Shown one piece after another: positions 26,301 through 42,313 of a stretch of DNA of 64,000 nt. Under the pieces are notes generated by a model. It did not search any database, was not told where the DNA came from, and worked only from the letters and a program-made list of their open reading frames with translations. Source of the DNA: Amoebidium appalachense (Eukaryota; Ichthyosporea); the NCBI GenBank assembly GCA_963693365.1, contig CAVNZM010000007.1, forward strand, positions 7,936,001-8,000,000. The letters are read 5' to 3'. The first letter of the stretch is position 1. The number at the start of each line of letters is the position of its first letter. The translations under genes were made by a program, and so were the position numbers.

Positions 26301-26723
26301 ATGAAGTTCTTCACAGCCCTTTTCGCAGTTTTTGCGCTTCTAATTGCGTCCGTTTCTGGCCAAGGAACCATTCTAAACGGCCAGGTGGACCCCTCCATCA
26401 ATGTGTTGTTCAATGTATTCGTCTTCCGCCCACCAGGCACCGTGTGTCCGCTGACAGCCTTCCGCGTATGTGGCCACTGCCTTCCACAGGGGCTGTTTAC
26501 GCCACTCACCAACAGCGTGTACCAGTGTGTGATTCAGTGCGGCACGGATGCCAACAAGCAGGCACAGCTCATCCAAGGAGGCTGCTCACGTATCCCCTGC
26601 CTACGCGCCTTGCAGCGGGTTTGTGGCCAGTGCTTGGTCCAGTCTACCGGGTCAGGTGTCGCGCGCTGTGCAATTGACTGCTGGAACAGGAACGCGGCGC
26701 AAATGCGCAGCCTTGGATGCTAA
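26301..26723 (+). CDS. small secreted 12-cysteine protein (paralogue B)
   Basis: Single-exon gene for 140 residues beginning with the signal peptide MKFFTALFAVFALLIASVSG. Cysteines at 49, 57, 60, 76, 80, 95, 100, 108, 111, 123, 127 and 140 match paralogue A in number and nearly in spacing. Identical blocks include CLRALQ (100-105) and the final L/M-G-C. As in A, there are two internal halves (CPLTAFRVCGHC and CLRALQRVCGQC), so the fold probably arose by duplication. The divergent head-to-head arrangement points to local duplication with inversion. No enzyme motif is visible. A secreted structural, defence or signalling role cannot be told apart from sequence. Confidence 0.8.
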   Translation: MKFFTALFAVFALLIASVSGQGTILNGQVDPSINVLFNVFVFRPPGTVCPLTAFRVCGHCLPQGLFTPLTNSVYQCVIQCGTDANKQAQLIQGGCSRIPCLRALQRVCGQCLVQSTGSGVARCAIDCWNRNAAQMRSLGC

Positions 26724-27451
26724 ATGCTGGAGGAGAACCGCTGCAGGTCGACTCCCACTGGGCAGCTGCAAGTGTACCGTGGCAGGCTTTCTTAGTACAT
26801 GTTGTTCTTTAATGTATAGGAGAAAGTGTGAGTGGCTTACAGCTACAGCTACCGTTTTCACACTCACTTTGGTGTTGAGTCCCCTCCCTGTTTCTTGTCA
26901 ATATCTTATAAATGTCGTACAGAATCATTAGGTTATACTGTAACATCATCAAACCAATTAATTTGAAAACCGGCATGTGCAGAACTGAAACATAGTAAGC
27001 ACGTCACTAATAAACCTACCTGCCTGTGTTGTCACAGCTGACTATTACTTTACGTTGAGGAACCGAGAGCAGCCATAAGCATTCTCTGAAAGTGTAAGTA
27101 ATTGACTTCATCGTGCTCCAGGCAAACCTCCCCCCCCCCCCCCCCCCCCCCCCCCCCTTCTCCTGTGCCCTTTTCCTACCCGGCCGCGACCCTGTTCAAT
27201 TTGCATACCCCTCTTTCCTTCCCCAACCCTTTCTCGCACCCACCCACCTCATCTCCATACACTTTCCCTCCGAGCTTCACATAGCGTCGTATTTCCCAAC
27301 TTCAATCCGCCAACTTGCGTGTGGGGCAAAGCAAGTGTACCTAGATGGTCGGCGCTGGAACACCAAGTTTACCACTGCACACCTTGTAAAAAAAGAGCTG
27401 TGGGCGGGGAGAGAGGGACAGGTCGGAGCGGGAGCGCCGGGGACCCCCTGT

Positions 27452-27482
<31 letters not shown>

Positions 27483-27632
27483 GAGGAGGGTCCGTCATAA
27501 AGGCTCAGGTGTGAAGATCAAAAGTGTGTGCTTCAGAAACTCGACCCACAGTAGTGCCTAGCTGCTACTAGTACCCCATGCCCCACCGGCACTGAGACCC
27601 ACAGTCAGGTTCCCCTATTCAACTCTGAATGA

Positions 27633-27688
<56 letters not shown>

Positions 27689-29080
27689 CCCTAAACCCCC
27701 CCAACCCCCTTCCCCCCTGCCTCCTTTTTCCCACCATCCTCCTCAATGCTCAGTAATACCCGGGGGGGGGGGGGAGGAGGCGGAAGGGGAGAGGAGGGGG
27801 GAGGGGGGAGGGGGGAGCACAACTACTAGCGAAAGCAACAGGGCTACACTGCTGGCAGACGTGATTCCAGATTGGGCCCACAATGACCGCAACTTACTAA
27901 GTACTACTATGTCGTAGGCACCTGTGTGTGGGCATGTGCGCCCGCACCCCGTGTGCAGAAATCCCCCACATTTACGTCTGAGCCCATGGAGGCTTGTTAC
28001 AGTACAATTACTCTGTCTAGACACATACTTGCAATTCCATTGGCACACAATCTGTAACCTACATTGGCGCACCGGCACAAGAGCACCACATGTGTATTTT
28101 TCTTACTGAAACCATCTTTATTCCCAAATGCAAACACTTGCCATTCCCACTTCGTTGGTGGGTTGCATTTTACTAGCAAACCCCCCCCCCCCCCCCCCCC
28201 CCCCCAAACGCCCTTTCCCCCCCCCACCTCTCCGTGGTGCCCCCCCACCCCTCCGTCGTGTATATCAGGAAAGGACACATGAACAGGCGTTTTAAAACTT
28301 GTTAGTAAAAAGAAAAAGCAATAGTCATTCAGCCTGGCGATAAAGATAGACTAAGCGGCTCTTGACCCAAAAAGGAAAAGGGGGAGGGGGGCATATTCTC
28401 CTGGCACGTGTCCCCCCCCCCCCCCCCTTCCCCTTTGGGCCTCCCATCAAGCTTATGTGATGTTTGGTTTGCACGGCTATATTTTGGTACTGGTAGGAGC
28501 GCTGCCCCTTGTGTGCATGTATGGCTTACTGCGCTTTCCAGCACGGCCACACACTAGACGAGAGGCGCCGGGCAGGCGTCCCTGAGATCATGTATAAGTA
28601 TATGGATCACCCCCTTTCCCCTCCACCCCCGGCAGCCTCCAGGACCTTCTCCTTCCCCCCCCCCCACCTCCCCCCCCCCCCCCCCCCCCCCCCCCCGTCT
28701 TCTCCCCCCCCCCACACACACATCTCCAACCCCTTTTCCTTCCCCCGGCCCTTCTCCCCCCCCCCCCCCCCCCCCCCCCCCTTTCCGGCCCGCCCACTGG
28801 ACTCGCCTACCTTCTGTGAGTCGTGCAATTGCAAGTCGGAGTCTCTTTGGAGTCCGGATTCTCCCCCCCCCCCCCCCCCCCCCCCCCCTGGATCCCTGGT
28901 GCTCTCCCCCGTACACTGTATCTCCGAGGCTGATTTCAATGATTACGAATTAACAATATTGTGCCAATCGACGCGTGGTGCTTCAACATCTACCATCGGA
29001 TTCGAGTTGGGGGATTTCAGACCGTGGCGCTCGCCTGGTCACGGCTTTTTTTAGAGTCTTTCCTCGGTTTGCAGTGTCAC
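26724..29080. other. intergenic, poly-C/poly-G-rich
   Basis: Unique sequence to about 27120, then poly-C 27128-27157, (GT)n plus poly-G 27449-27483, and a long poly-C with an A10 island at 27631-27720. After that come G-rich 27762-27818, poly-C about 28181-28205 and 28411-28428, and C-rich 28656-28782 and 28862-28888. No gene recognised. Confidence 0.7.
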
Positions 29081-29082
29081 AG

Positions 29083-30046
<964 letters not shown>

Positions 30047-30390
30047 ACATTTCAAAACTTATAACAGTGTGACATTTGAAAGGTCTCGGATACCCGATTA
30101 TCTGTTTTAAGAATACAGACTACCATATCAGCATTTGGTGGCGGTGGTGATGGTGGTTGTTGGTTGGTTTTTGTGGCAGGTGATGAAGTGAAGGGTGGGT
30201 TGGTGGTGGTGGTGGTGGTGTTGTGTGTGTGTGTGTGTTGGGGGGGGGGGGGGGGGGGGGGGAGGAATCGGACGTTTCATTAGGTTTCTGTTGCAGCTGT
30301 GTATTCGATGTGTATTTTTGCAATCCCTGGCCGACGACGCATATATGCAAAGAAAAACTGTCTTTTATTCCAATTGCATGCACACTTGTT
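30047..30390. repeat. GGT-rich and poly-G stretch
   Basis: GGTGGT-type sequence 30135-30220, (GT)n and poly-G about 30239-30262, then a unique stretch leading into the 18-bp minisatellite. Confidence 0.6.
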
Positions 30391-30910
30391 AGAAAGTGTG
30401 AAAATGGTCACGACTGTGTGCATGTTCACTGCTATGTGCATGTACACGGTCGTATACTTTGTGCATGTCCATGACTGTGTGCATGTTCACTACTGTGTGC
30501 ATGCTCCAAGCTGTGCGCATGTTCACTACTGTGTGCATGTTCACTGTTGTGTTCAAGGGTGCATGTTCACTGGATCTGTACGGTGTACATGTTCTCCACT
30601 GTGTGCATGTTCACTACTGTGTGCATGTTCACTACTGTGTGCATGCTCACTGCTGTGTGCATGTTCACTGCTGTGCGCATGTTCACTGCTGTGCGCATGT
30701 TCACTGGATCTGTACTGTCTGCATGTTCACACTGTGTGCATGTTCACTACTGTGTGCAAGTTCACGCTCGCACACTGTGTGCATGGTCACTGCTGAGTAC
30801 ATGTTCGAACTTCACGGTACCGGTCCTATGCTGTCTGCATGTTCATTACTTTTGGGAAGTCAACTACTAAGGTTTGCATGTCCACAACTTTTTCCATGTT
30901 GATTGTATTA
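30391..30910. repeat. 18-bp minisatellite (GTGTGCATGTTCACTACT type)
   Basis: About 25 degenerate units of an 18-bp motif, best conserved at 30595-30710. Because 18 is a multiple of three, it reads open in several frames as a CACSLL repeat, but no start context, signal peptide or non-repeat domain supports a protein. Confidence 0.85.
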
Positions 30911-31000
30911 CTGTGCGCATCATTCACTGTTGCTTGCGTTGTCACTAGATAGCAAAAGGGCGGCGTGTAGTGCACGGCCCCGGCATGTGCAGATTGTTAG

Positions 31001-31065
<65 letters not shown>

Positions 31066-31075
31066 ATTGGCAACC

Positions 31076-31111
<36 letters not shown>

Positions 31112-31158
31112 TGCCGGCCCCCAAAAGAAAAGACCTCAGAACCCTCCTCCCTCCCTCC

Positions 31159-31189
<31 letters not shown>

Positions 31190-31217
31190 ATCCAACAAAA
31201 AAACCCCTTTGGTGCGG

Positions 31218-31271
<54 letters not shown>

Positions 31272-31280
31272 GTAAAGATG
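30911..31280. repeat. poly-C/poly-A/poly-G homopolymer cluster
   Basis: C tract (about 31002-31033) runs directly into an A tract (31034-31064), then further C tracts (31077-31111, 31158-31175), (CA)n, a T tract (31219-31230) and a G tract (31231-31270). Confidence 0.95.
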
Positions 31281-33600
<2,320 letters not shown>

Positions 33601-33663
33601 TGCCGTACAGTTATATTCCCCCCTTTCCCCCCCCCCCCCTCCCCTCCGGCACGAACGGGTGGG

Positions 33664-34245
<582 letters not shown>

Positions 34246-34921
34246 GCCCGGGTTGGGGGTTGGGGGGGGAGCCCGGTGGAGAGGGATATGTATCAGTGGC
34301 CAAACGGAGGCAATTGCTCCAAAAGGGAAAAAAAAAAAAAGAGAGGGAAGTAGCGAATACCGTCTTTGGTGGGTGGAAAAGAGACTTTTAATGCCATGAT
34401 CACGCGCATAGATGTGTGTGTGCGTGTGTTTGGGGGGGGGGGGGGGGGGGGGGGGGGGGACCCATCCATTTTAGCAGCTACGGGGGGGGGGGGGGGAGGA
34501 GGAGGGGGGGGGGGGGGGGGAGGGGGGTACCACCAGGGGGGACGTCGATATTTACTGTCTCTCCCCCCCACATTTCAAATTCAAAAATCCTTTTTTTTCT
34601 CTCCAAAAATCCATATTTTTCCCCAACTGAGGTTCAGTAGCCCCTGGAATCTCAAATTTTTCTTCAACATCTAGTAATAATCATGATTATCAGTAGGGGA
34701 ATTATCTTAATCCTGAATGACGCCTGTACCCCCCCCCCCCCCCCCCCCCCTCCCCCACGAGAAGCCCCCCCCCCCCCCCCCCCCCCCCTCCCCTCCCCCC
34801 TCCTCCCCCCTTCCCCACTGCCTCCCCCGCCGCGCATGGCCTTCCACCTTCAGTACACGTGGACAACACGGCCGCATGAACTTGATACTTGAAACCAGAC
34901 GTTGGGGGGCGTTCCCGGGGG

Positions 34922-34998
<77 letters not shown>

Positions 34999-35000
34999 CA
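34246..35000. repeat. G- and C-homopolymer cluster, including a ~71-bp poly-G
   Basis: Poly-G at 34431-34459 and 34482-34526, poly-C 34730-34750 and 34768-34789, then an uninterrupted G run at about 34925-34995. Such a run can form G-quadruplexes, and its true length is uncertain in any assembly. Confidence 0.9.
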
Positions 35001-36694
35001 TAATATGTATACGTGTAGTCAGGAATCGGGGTTCGATCAATAATAGTAGACTACAGTGTACATAGCAAGATGTACGGAAACACCGTGCACGTGCCACATG
35101 TACATAATACCGTCGCCGCGTGAGTCACGAGATGTGCTTCACCACGCGTGCGGTGCCACACTCTCATCACTCGAGCGCTAGCTGCAGGCCTGCATATCTA
35201 CCGCACATGTATGTGCACCCTTCCGTTTGCACCGAGTAGCCTATCTATCATACGAACAGATTGTGGGCAAGCAGTGCACGTGTACATACAAGTTCGGATA
35301 AATCTACTACAGCTGATCATCGCGGTGCGCTATTAAGAAAGTTATATATGCTGGCCGCGGGAATCCCATAACTTATAATTAGCCTTAGTGCACTGTTCGG
35401 GAGCCTGCAGCTGCGTGTTGCCAACTCTACTAAAACCGTGTCGACTGCGCATGCAGGCCGGTGCCGGTATGTAGTAGTGATGTTTTATGTAGCCTATTGC
35501 ATAAAAAAATATTTGCATGCGCATACTCCAGTATCGAAATTTCTATGCATACATCTGCCATATTATTTTTATTTTTTGGTAGCTGGCCATGCGTGCGTAG
35601 GTGCGCTGTGCATGACACCTAGTGCATGACAGCACAGGCCTTTTTTGGCTCGCTAGCTTGGCCCCTGCAGTAGATCTACCTTATTGTACATATATGTAGC
35701 TATTCCGCAATATATTATTGGTTGAACGCGCATCCTGAATCCGAGCGAGGTAAATTTCAACAAATCAGGCTTATGTTGTGCGCGGTTTGTCTTTAGCACA
35801 AGCACAGCGCCGTGGCCCGTGTTTTCAACCCCTATACATGTTGTTGGAAGTAAACATGTATTCTGTAACTTACATTTATCTGATTCGGGTAGCTTTGGTA
35901 TATTGCAGGTGCTGCTGGCAACAAAAACCGGTAGAGCAAGCAGCAAATTGGTGCATGCATGCGCACCTCATGATGTACACATATATACGCACAGCCGGCT
36001 CAGCCGGCTCAGAAACTGACCACTGCACTGACTGCAGGCTTCGCTGACAAGATGAGGATGCAGGGCCCAGGTTCGAACCAAAGATCATCTAAAACATTAC
36101 TAGATCCAAAAATGCAACAAAAATAAGAATGTACGCCACTATGTAGTGACTACTAGTCAAGCTAAAGAATTCGCGAATTCGAATTCTGATGATATTATTA
36201 GAACCGCTCCTTGAAAAGATATTCTGCACTCCTCTAATAGCTCGAGACATGCAAATCATTTGAGGAATGCTGTATTCACAACCCAGTTCGTAATGCACGT
36301 GGACAGCCACTCGGACCCGTGATAGAACACTTGTTTAGTTGTGCACATTTCAACGGCATAAACAATTTTGAAAAAATAAAATAAAATCCGAAAAGTTTGT
36401 AATAAAATAAATAAAAGGAGCTGGGCCATGGAATGAGCATTGGTCCTATAGACTCCTAGTACATCGTGCTCGCCCAATCACGTCTCGTCAATAGATCTGG
36501 GGCGATATCACCAGTGATTTGCATGCTTACCTAGTGGCGCTCCCAGATTCAAAGCTGGCAGGCATGACCCATAAAACCAGCCGCCACTGGCTTTGACTCT
36601 TCATATTGGCTAGAGCTTTCAAGGTCTTGTTCCAACCAGCTGTGGTTTCCCTTGGTATTCCTCTCTAGCTTGCGTTTCGCAGCCCGTCGCGAGA
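35001..36694. promoter_or_regulatory. unique 5' flank of BT1 transporter copy 1
   Basis: About 1.7 kb of unique sequence with no gene recognised. ATAAAACC at 36571-36578 (117 bp upstream of the ATG) is the best TATA-like element. A 14-bp palindrome GAATTCGCGAATTC at 36167-36180 also occurs upstream of the second BT1 copy. Confidence 0.4.
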
Positions 36695-38491
36695 ATGTCG
36701 GGCTCGCAGTCTAAGACCAAGATTGCGGTCAACGAGAATCCTGCAGCCGACGATGGCGCAGCCCGGTTCGAGCAGTTCAAGCGCGACCACCCCGAGTGGT
36801 ACTATGTGCTGCCCGACAACCCAACTATTAGCGAGCGCCTAACGGCGCCCATCCACTACACAAAGATGTACTGGGTGAGAGTGCTGGACCAGTTCGGCTG
36901 GCGCTTTGTTGTCGTCCTCTGCTCCGCCTACTTCGGCATCAAGGGTTTCCTCTACGCACTGCTTGGTTACGGTCAGCTCCCCTACTTCCTCATGCACATG
37001 CAGGTGGACAGTGTTGACTATCAGATTTACGGCTTGATTGCTACTACTCCTTGGTCAATGAAGGCTCTGATGGGTTTCGTGTCTGACACAATGCCCATCC
37101 GCGGCTACCTCAAGAAGTACTACCTCGTTGGGTTCGCTCTGTTCGGTAGTATTTGCTTCCTCGTGCTTGGTCTCTGGGACATCCCCAAGGACTTGGCCTA
37201 CGTTGCTGCCATCATGTTCTTCCTTGGCCACTTCGAGACGGCCCTGGTCGACCTTCTGGTTGAGGGCCGCTATGCCGAGCTGATGGTCAAGAACCCCGAG
37301 ACCTCGTCCGACATTGTCACCATCGTGTGGACCACCTACTTCATCGGCGGTCTGCTGGCCACTTGGACGGTCGGTCCCCTCTCTGACAAGTATGACGAAA
37401 CCGAAAACGCCTGGTACCTGAAGGGCATGTTCCTTGCTGGCGCCCCCTTTGCCGTGCAGATTGCCGTCCCCATCCTTCTCAACTTTCTGGGCGAGACCCC
37501 TCTGCCCCACCACCTGCGTGGCTTCCAGACCGCCAAGTGGAACAAGCATCGCCGCATCTTCATCCTGGCCATCGTCATGGGTCTTGGTGCCCTGTCGCTA
37601 TCTGCCTTCAGTCTCATCAACCGCCGTGTGATTATTCCCAACCTGCAGCTCACCGGTGCCATGACTCAGGTGCCCGTGATGATCTACGTTGCCTTCATTG
37701 TCACAGTCATGACCTTTTTTGCCTACTGGGCCCTCCCCAAGGTCGTTGCCAACGCCCTCATCTTCAAGTTCCTCGGCCCCGCCTGCTACCTCTCAATCGG
37801 CGGTCCCCTCGATATCTTCTACAGCGGCTCTGCCAAATGCACTGGTGAGGATGGCCCCCAGTTCAGCCAGTCCTACTATATCTCCTTGTCTGGTACCATC
37901 TCGTCTCTCTGCGGCTTCCTCGGTGTGACCCTCTTCCAGGCAATCATGTCTGAGTGGGAGTTCCGCCCCTGCTTCTGGGTCAGCACTGTGCTGCAGTGTG
38001 TTGCCGCCATGGTGGACATCATCATGGTTAAGCGCTGGAACACGGCCATTGGCATCCCCGACAAGGTGATGTACATGTTGGGCAACAACATTGTGGCCAC
38101 TGTCGTCGATATGCTCCACTTCATGCCCGGTGTCGTGCTGATCTCCAAGCTGTGCCCCAAGGGTCTCGAGTCCACCCTCTATGCCCTGCTTGCCGGCTTC
38201 TCCAACTTCGGCAGTCAGGTGGCCAAGGCCGTCGGTACCTTCCTCATCCCCGTGTTCGGCATCAGCATGAAGCAGAACGGGCCCTGCACGTACGACAACC
38301 TTGCCCTGCTCATTGCCATCTGCCACATCATTGTGCCCCTCATCACCATCCCCGCCACATTTGTGCTTCTGCCCAAGGCCCGCCTGACGGACCCTCTCTT
38401 CCCCGACCAGTTCCACATGAAGTATGAGGAAGAGGAGGCCACCGATGTTGCCCTGGAGAGCACCGCACAGGTGAACACCGAGAAAAAGTGA
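36695..38491 (+). CDS. BT1-family (folate/biopterin-type) membrane transporter, copy 1
   Basis: Intronless gene for 598 residues. BT1 proteins are 12-helix major-facilitator relatives that carry folates, biopterin or related small molecules across the plasma or organelle membrane. Hydrophilic N- (1-60) and C-termini (about 570-598, rich in Glu) flank many hydrophobic segments. The family signature lies at 121-138 (SMKALMGFVSD followed by TMPIRGY), matching the BT1 K-P-x-x-G-x-x-S-D-x-x-P-x-x-G-Y consensus with A for P. Length suits a complete member. Substrate cannot be assigned from sequence. It is about 97.5% identical to the gene at 54417-56213, with 15 differences by my reading, mostly at the two ends. 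Confidence 0.9.
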   Translation: MSGSQSKTKIAVNENPAADDGAARFEQFKRDHPEWYYVLPDNPTISERLTAPIHYTKMYWVRVLDQFGWRFVVVLCSAYFGIKGFLYALLGYGQLPYFLMHMQVDSVDYQIYGLIATTPWSMKALMGFVSDTMPIRGYLKKYYLVGFALFGSICFLVLGLWDIPKDLAYVAAIMFFLGHFETALVDLLVEGRYAELMVKNPETSSDIVTIVWTTYFIGGLLATWTVGPLSDKYDETENAWYLKGMFLAGAPFAVQIAVPILLNFLGETPLPHHLRGFQTAKWNKHRRIFILAIVMGLGALSLSAFSLINRRVIIPNLQLTGAMTQVPVMIYVAFIVTVMTFFAYWALPKVVANALIFKFLGPACYLSIGGPLDIFYSGSAKCTGEDGPQFSQSYYISLSGTISSLCGFLGVTLFQAIMSEWEFRPCFWVSTVLQCVAAMVDIIMVKRWNTAIGIPDKVMYMLGNNIVATVVDMLHFMPGVVLISKLCPKGLESTLYALLAGFSNFGSQVAKAVGTFLIPVFGISMKQNGPCTYDNLALLIAICHIIVPLITIPATFVLLPKARLTDPLFPDQFHMKYEEEEATDVALESTAQVNTEKK

Positions 38492-38816
38492 TTTCTTTTG
38501 ACCTACAATTGAATAGAGTTTTTCTAGTCTTAATACTAAGACTTAGTTTCGAAGGTTTGCTATAATGGTTTTAAGCGACTAAGTCTGTAAGCATTCCCCC
38601 CATCTGGTTTTCTTCTAAATTAAATGGTAGCCTGGGCTACCTAGTACGTAGCAGTACGTAGCTCTGTACGTAGCACAGGGCAAAAATAATAAATACCGAA
38701 GTTTGTTGTATGTATTGCTCTTTCGATTTGTACACGAACAGCATGCAGTGTCACCTGTACGGCACCAGCTCATGCACCATGATACTGTCACCCCACAGAC
38801 TCACACACACACACAT

Positions 38817-38853
<37 letters not shown>

Positions 38854-39800
38854 AACACACACACACGCACACACACGCACACACATGCACACGGAATATG
38901 CAAAGACGAATGTAGGGACTGGGTACAAACATATGCACCGGCATAATATGTGACTCAATGGCATCCCTGGCCCCTTGACAGGCAGACCATCCGTTTGCTC
39001 ACACAGTCACAAACAGCCCCCTCCCTCTTCCCCTCCCCCCCCTCCCTCCCCCCCCCCCCCCCCCCCCCCCACACACACACATCGCGGGCGCGCGACGTGC
39101 ACACACACACGTCTCACACACACACACACATACACACACACAAACGGTGACACACACACACACACACACACCCACTCACACGTGTGCTCCCCCCCCCCCC
39201 CCCCCCCCCCCCCCCACCCACCACCCCCACCTCAGACCGTCCGCATGCATGCACGCACACAAGCACACCGCAATTACACACTCACCCTATAAGTCATGTG
39301 ACATAGGGCCTGTTACCACAATACACACATACATCAGCGTGACACCATTGTTACAACCATGTCCACAAGCACACAGGCACACAGACATCTCCGTACAACG
39401 CTCACACAACTGTTTCATAGTCGAGACATACACAGGCTATGTAACGCTAGGACCTAGACAAACATACACGCACACACTCACTCACACACACAAACCGTGG
39501 CTAACAACATCCAGGCACTCACCCCCAAATACTGTAATCCGCATACACAAACACACATACCCGGCCATCCATCTGCTCGCGCGTGCGCACAAGTGCGAGC
39601 GCACATCAGACACACACACACCTGCGCGCGCACGCACTTGTACAAACACACACACAAACACATGTGCGCATGGGCACGCGCGCGCGTGCACATACACACA
39701 CACATACACACATACACACACACACACAAACACACACACAGACACACACACACAAACATCCGCGTGCGCACACACACACAGAGACACACACATAATGTAG
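38492..39800. repeat. 3' flank of BT1 copy 1, then CA-rich microsatellites
   Basis: 38492-38790 is unique and should hold the 3' UTR. Beyond it are (CA)n-type tracts at 38803-38890, poly-C 39047-39070 and 39190-39215, and loose CACACA sequence 39100-39800. No gene recognised. Confidence 0.65.
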
Positions 39801-42278
39801 TATGCACATGATTTGAAACGTGCATGACACCGTGTGTGGCGTCTTCCCAACACATGTGCTGGAGACGCTCGCATTCATCTCTATGGTAGTTTTCTGAGTC
39901 GTCACGTGTGTGGGTACATAAGGCCATATAAACGGTCCTGTGATTTCCGTTTTGCAGCATGTAATATTGATCCATTTCTTTTTTTGTTAACGATACACCA
40001 ATCAAACGGTCCTTTCTTACACTGTGGTACCTCCAATTTAAAAGTTTACAATCTTACGCCCATCTTCACATTCCCGTCGGCTCTTTACATCGCTGCTTCT
40101 TCTAGTCCCCCTCAGTGTAGCTATTGGCATTGTTTAAGCTTAAGACCTTCTTTCTGATCCCCCTGCCCACTTCCCTCCCCACCACACATACACACCCACA
40201 CACGCACACACCCCCTCTCTCTCTGTGTGTGTATGTGTGTGTATGTGTGTGTGTCTGTGTCTGTGTGTGAGTGTGTATCACTCCCTTCCCTCCTCCCCCC
40301 CCTCTCCCCAACCTCGATATCTATCCCTCTTTCTCTCTATCTGAGTCACTCTTTCTCTCTCCCTCTCTGAGTCTCTCTCTCTCTCTCTCTGACTCTCCTA
40401 AGTCACTTTCTAGGAGTCCCTTGCCTCCCCTTTCTCTCCCCCCCACTCTCTCCCGCTCCCCTCCTATCTCTCTCTCTATCCCCCTATTCCGCTCTCTTGC
40501 TCTTCCCCCCCCCCCTCCCCCCCCCCTCTATATGTATGTGTGTGTGTGTGTATATGTTCATATATATATATATCCCCTCTTCTCCCCTATCTTTCCCTCT
40601 CTGTTCTCTCTCTCCCGCCCGGCCCTCCCCCTTGCAACGTATCTCACCTCCCGTCCTCCCCGCCACATAATGATTACCACTTTGAACCATACGACATTCC
40701 ATTTGCCTCTGTTATTCCATTTGCCTCTGTTATTTCTCCCCCCCCCCCCCCCCTCCCCCGCCCTCCCCCCCACACACACCCCCTGGACGATTCCTGTGAC
40801 AGAGGAGGGGAAGGGAGGCTGTTATACTATCATTGTGAGCCACCCTTCTTGCCCCCCTCCCCCCCCCCCTTCCCCTCCCCCCCTCCCCCCCCCCCCCCTC
40901 TCCGCCCTCCCAACACAAAACTACACCCACACCCACGCACGGATACACACAAGGTCCGTCGTTCTCCCCCCTTCCCTTTCTTTTCTCCCCCTTGCAAAAG
41001 AAGGAAGAATAACTCGATAACGATAAACACATGAACAAACGCATATAACTACTAAAACCCTTTTTAATTTCATTTATTATCCATCCCTCTTCCGCCATAT
41101 CCAAACCCCTTCCCCCTCCCCTCCCCCCCCCCCCAAACAGGGCCCCAGAACTTGAAAAAAACAAAAAGCCACTACCGCCATACCGCCATGCCCCGCCGCC
41201 GTGTGCGCGCACACACACATGCACGCTCGCGCATGGGCGCACACACGCCACCGCCCCCGCCATCACCACATAGGAACCAAAAAAGAGGGGACGGAGGGGG
41301 AGGAGGAGGAGCTTAAAAAAATCTAAACAAAGATGGAACTCCCAAAAGCTACCTTCCAAATGCAAGAACCCATGCATACTATGATTCTTCCACCTATTAT
41401 CACAGGAATTTCGAGGGCCTCCCTTTCCTCATCACCTTCTGACACTGGGCAGCTTACCCCCCCCCCCCCGTTCCCCCCCCACCCACCCGCACCCCCCTCG
41501 AAGTTCAGCATCCCTGCGCCACCGCGGGAAGGGAAGAAAAACGCCATAACAAAGCCTCTTCTTCCCCCCTTCCCCCCTCAAACCCCCCCCCCCCCTCCCT
41601 CAAACCCCCCCCCCCCCAAAAAAAAAAGAACAGAGTTGTTTTAAACTTTACTGTTGTACGTAGCCGGTTGTTTCTTTGGTGTCCTAAATAAATAAAACAG
41701 AATAAATGGAAAGAAGTACTCACTACCGAAGCTGAAGAACTGAAACACGGGCGCCCATTACTTCTACACCGTATGACTATATTCCCTACACGTTTCGGTA
41801 ATGTATGCCGACAACTCCTGATTCGTCGTTGTAGGCTGAGGCAAAGCTTTAGAAATCATTTCTGAAGTATCATCCTCCCCACCCCACCCCCTCTCCCCTG
41901 CGCGGCTCGCTCATCTCCGGCTCCCTCCCCCTCTTCATGCCCTGTAAAACATTTTAAACACCCACCTTCCCCCCCCCCCCCCTCCCTCCCCCCCCCCCCC
42001 CCCCCCCCCCCCCCCCGCCCGCCCCTCTCCCTCTCCCCCTCCCTCCGCCTCCTCCCCCAGCCACTACTACAAGCAGCACCAAGCGCACACACATGTGCAT
42101 ACAAGCTTTCAATAGACACATGTACACACACACAGGGTCACCACGACCACCACTGCCATTACCAAAACAGAGCAAATAAGAAGGCAGAAAGGGGGAAAAC
42201 AGAAAACGGCACACATCACCACTGCGATTCAAAGACCCAAAGAAGGGGAAGGGAAGAGGGGGGAAGGGGTGGGGAAGA

Positions 42279-42313
<35 letters not shown>

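Noticed and set aside
36640-36694. Spliced-leader acceptor upstream of the BT1 gene (would support a euglenozoan host)
   Set aside because: A CAG lies upstream of the ATG, but AG dinucleotides near ATGs are expected by chance and not all genes here show a convincing pyrimidine tract plus AG.
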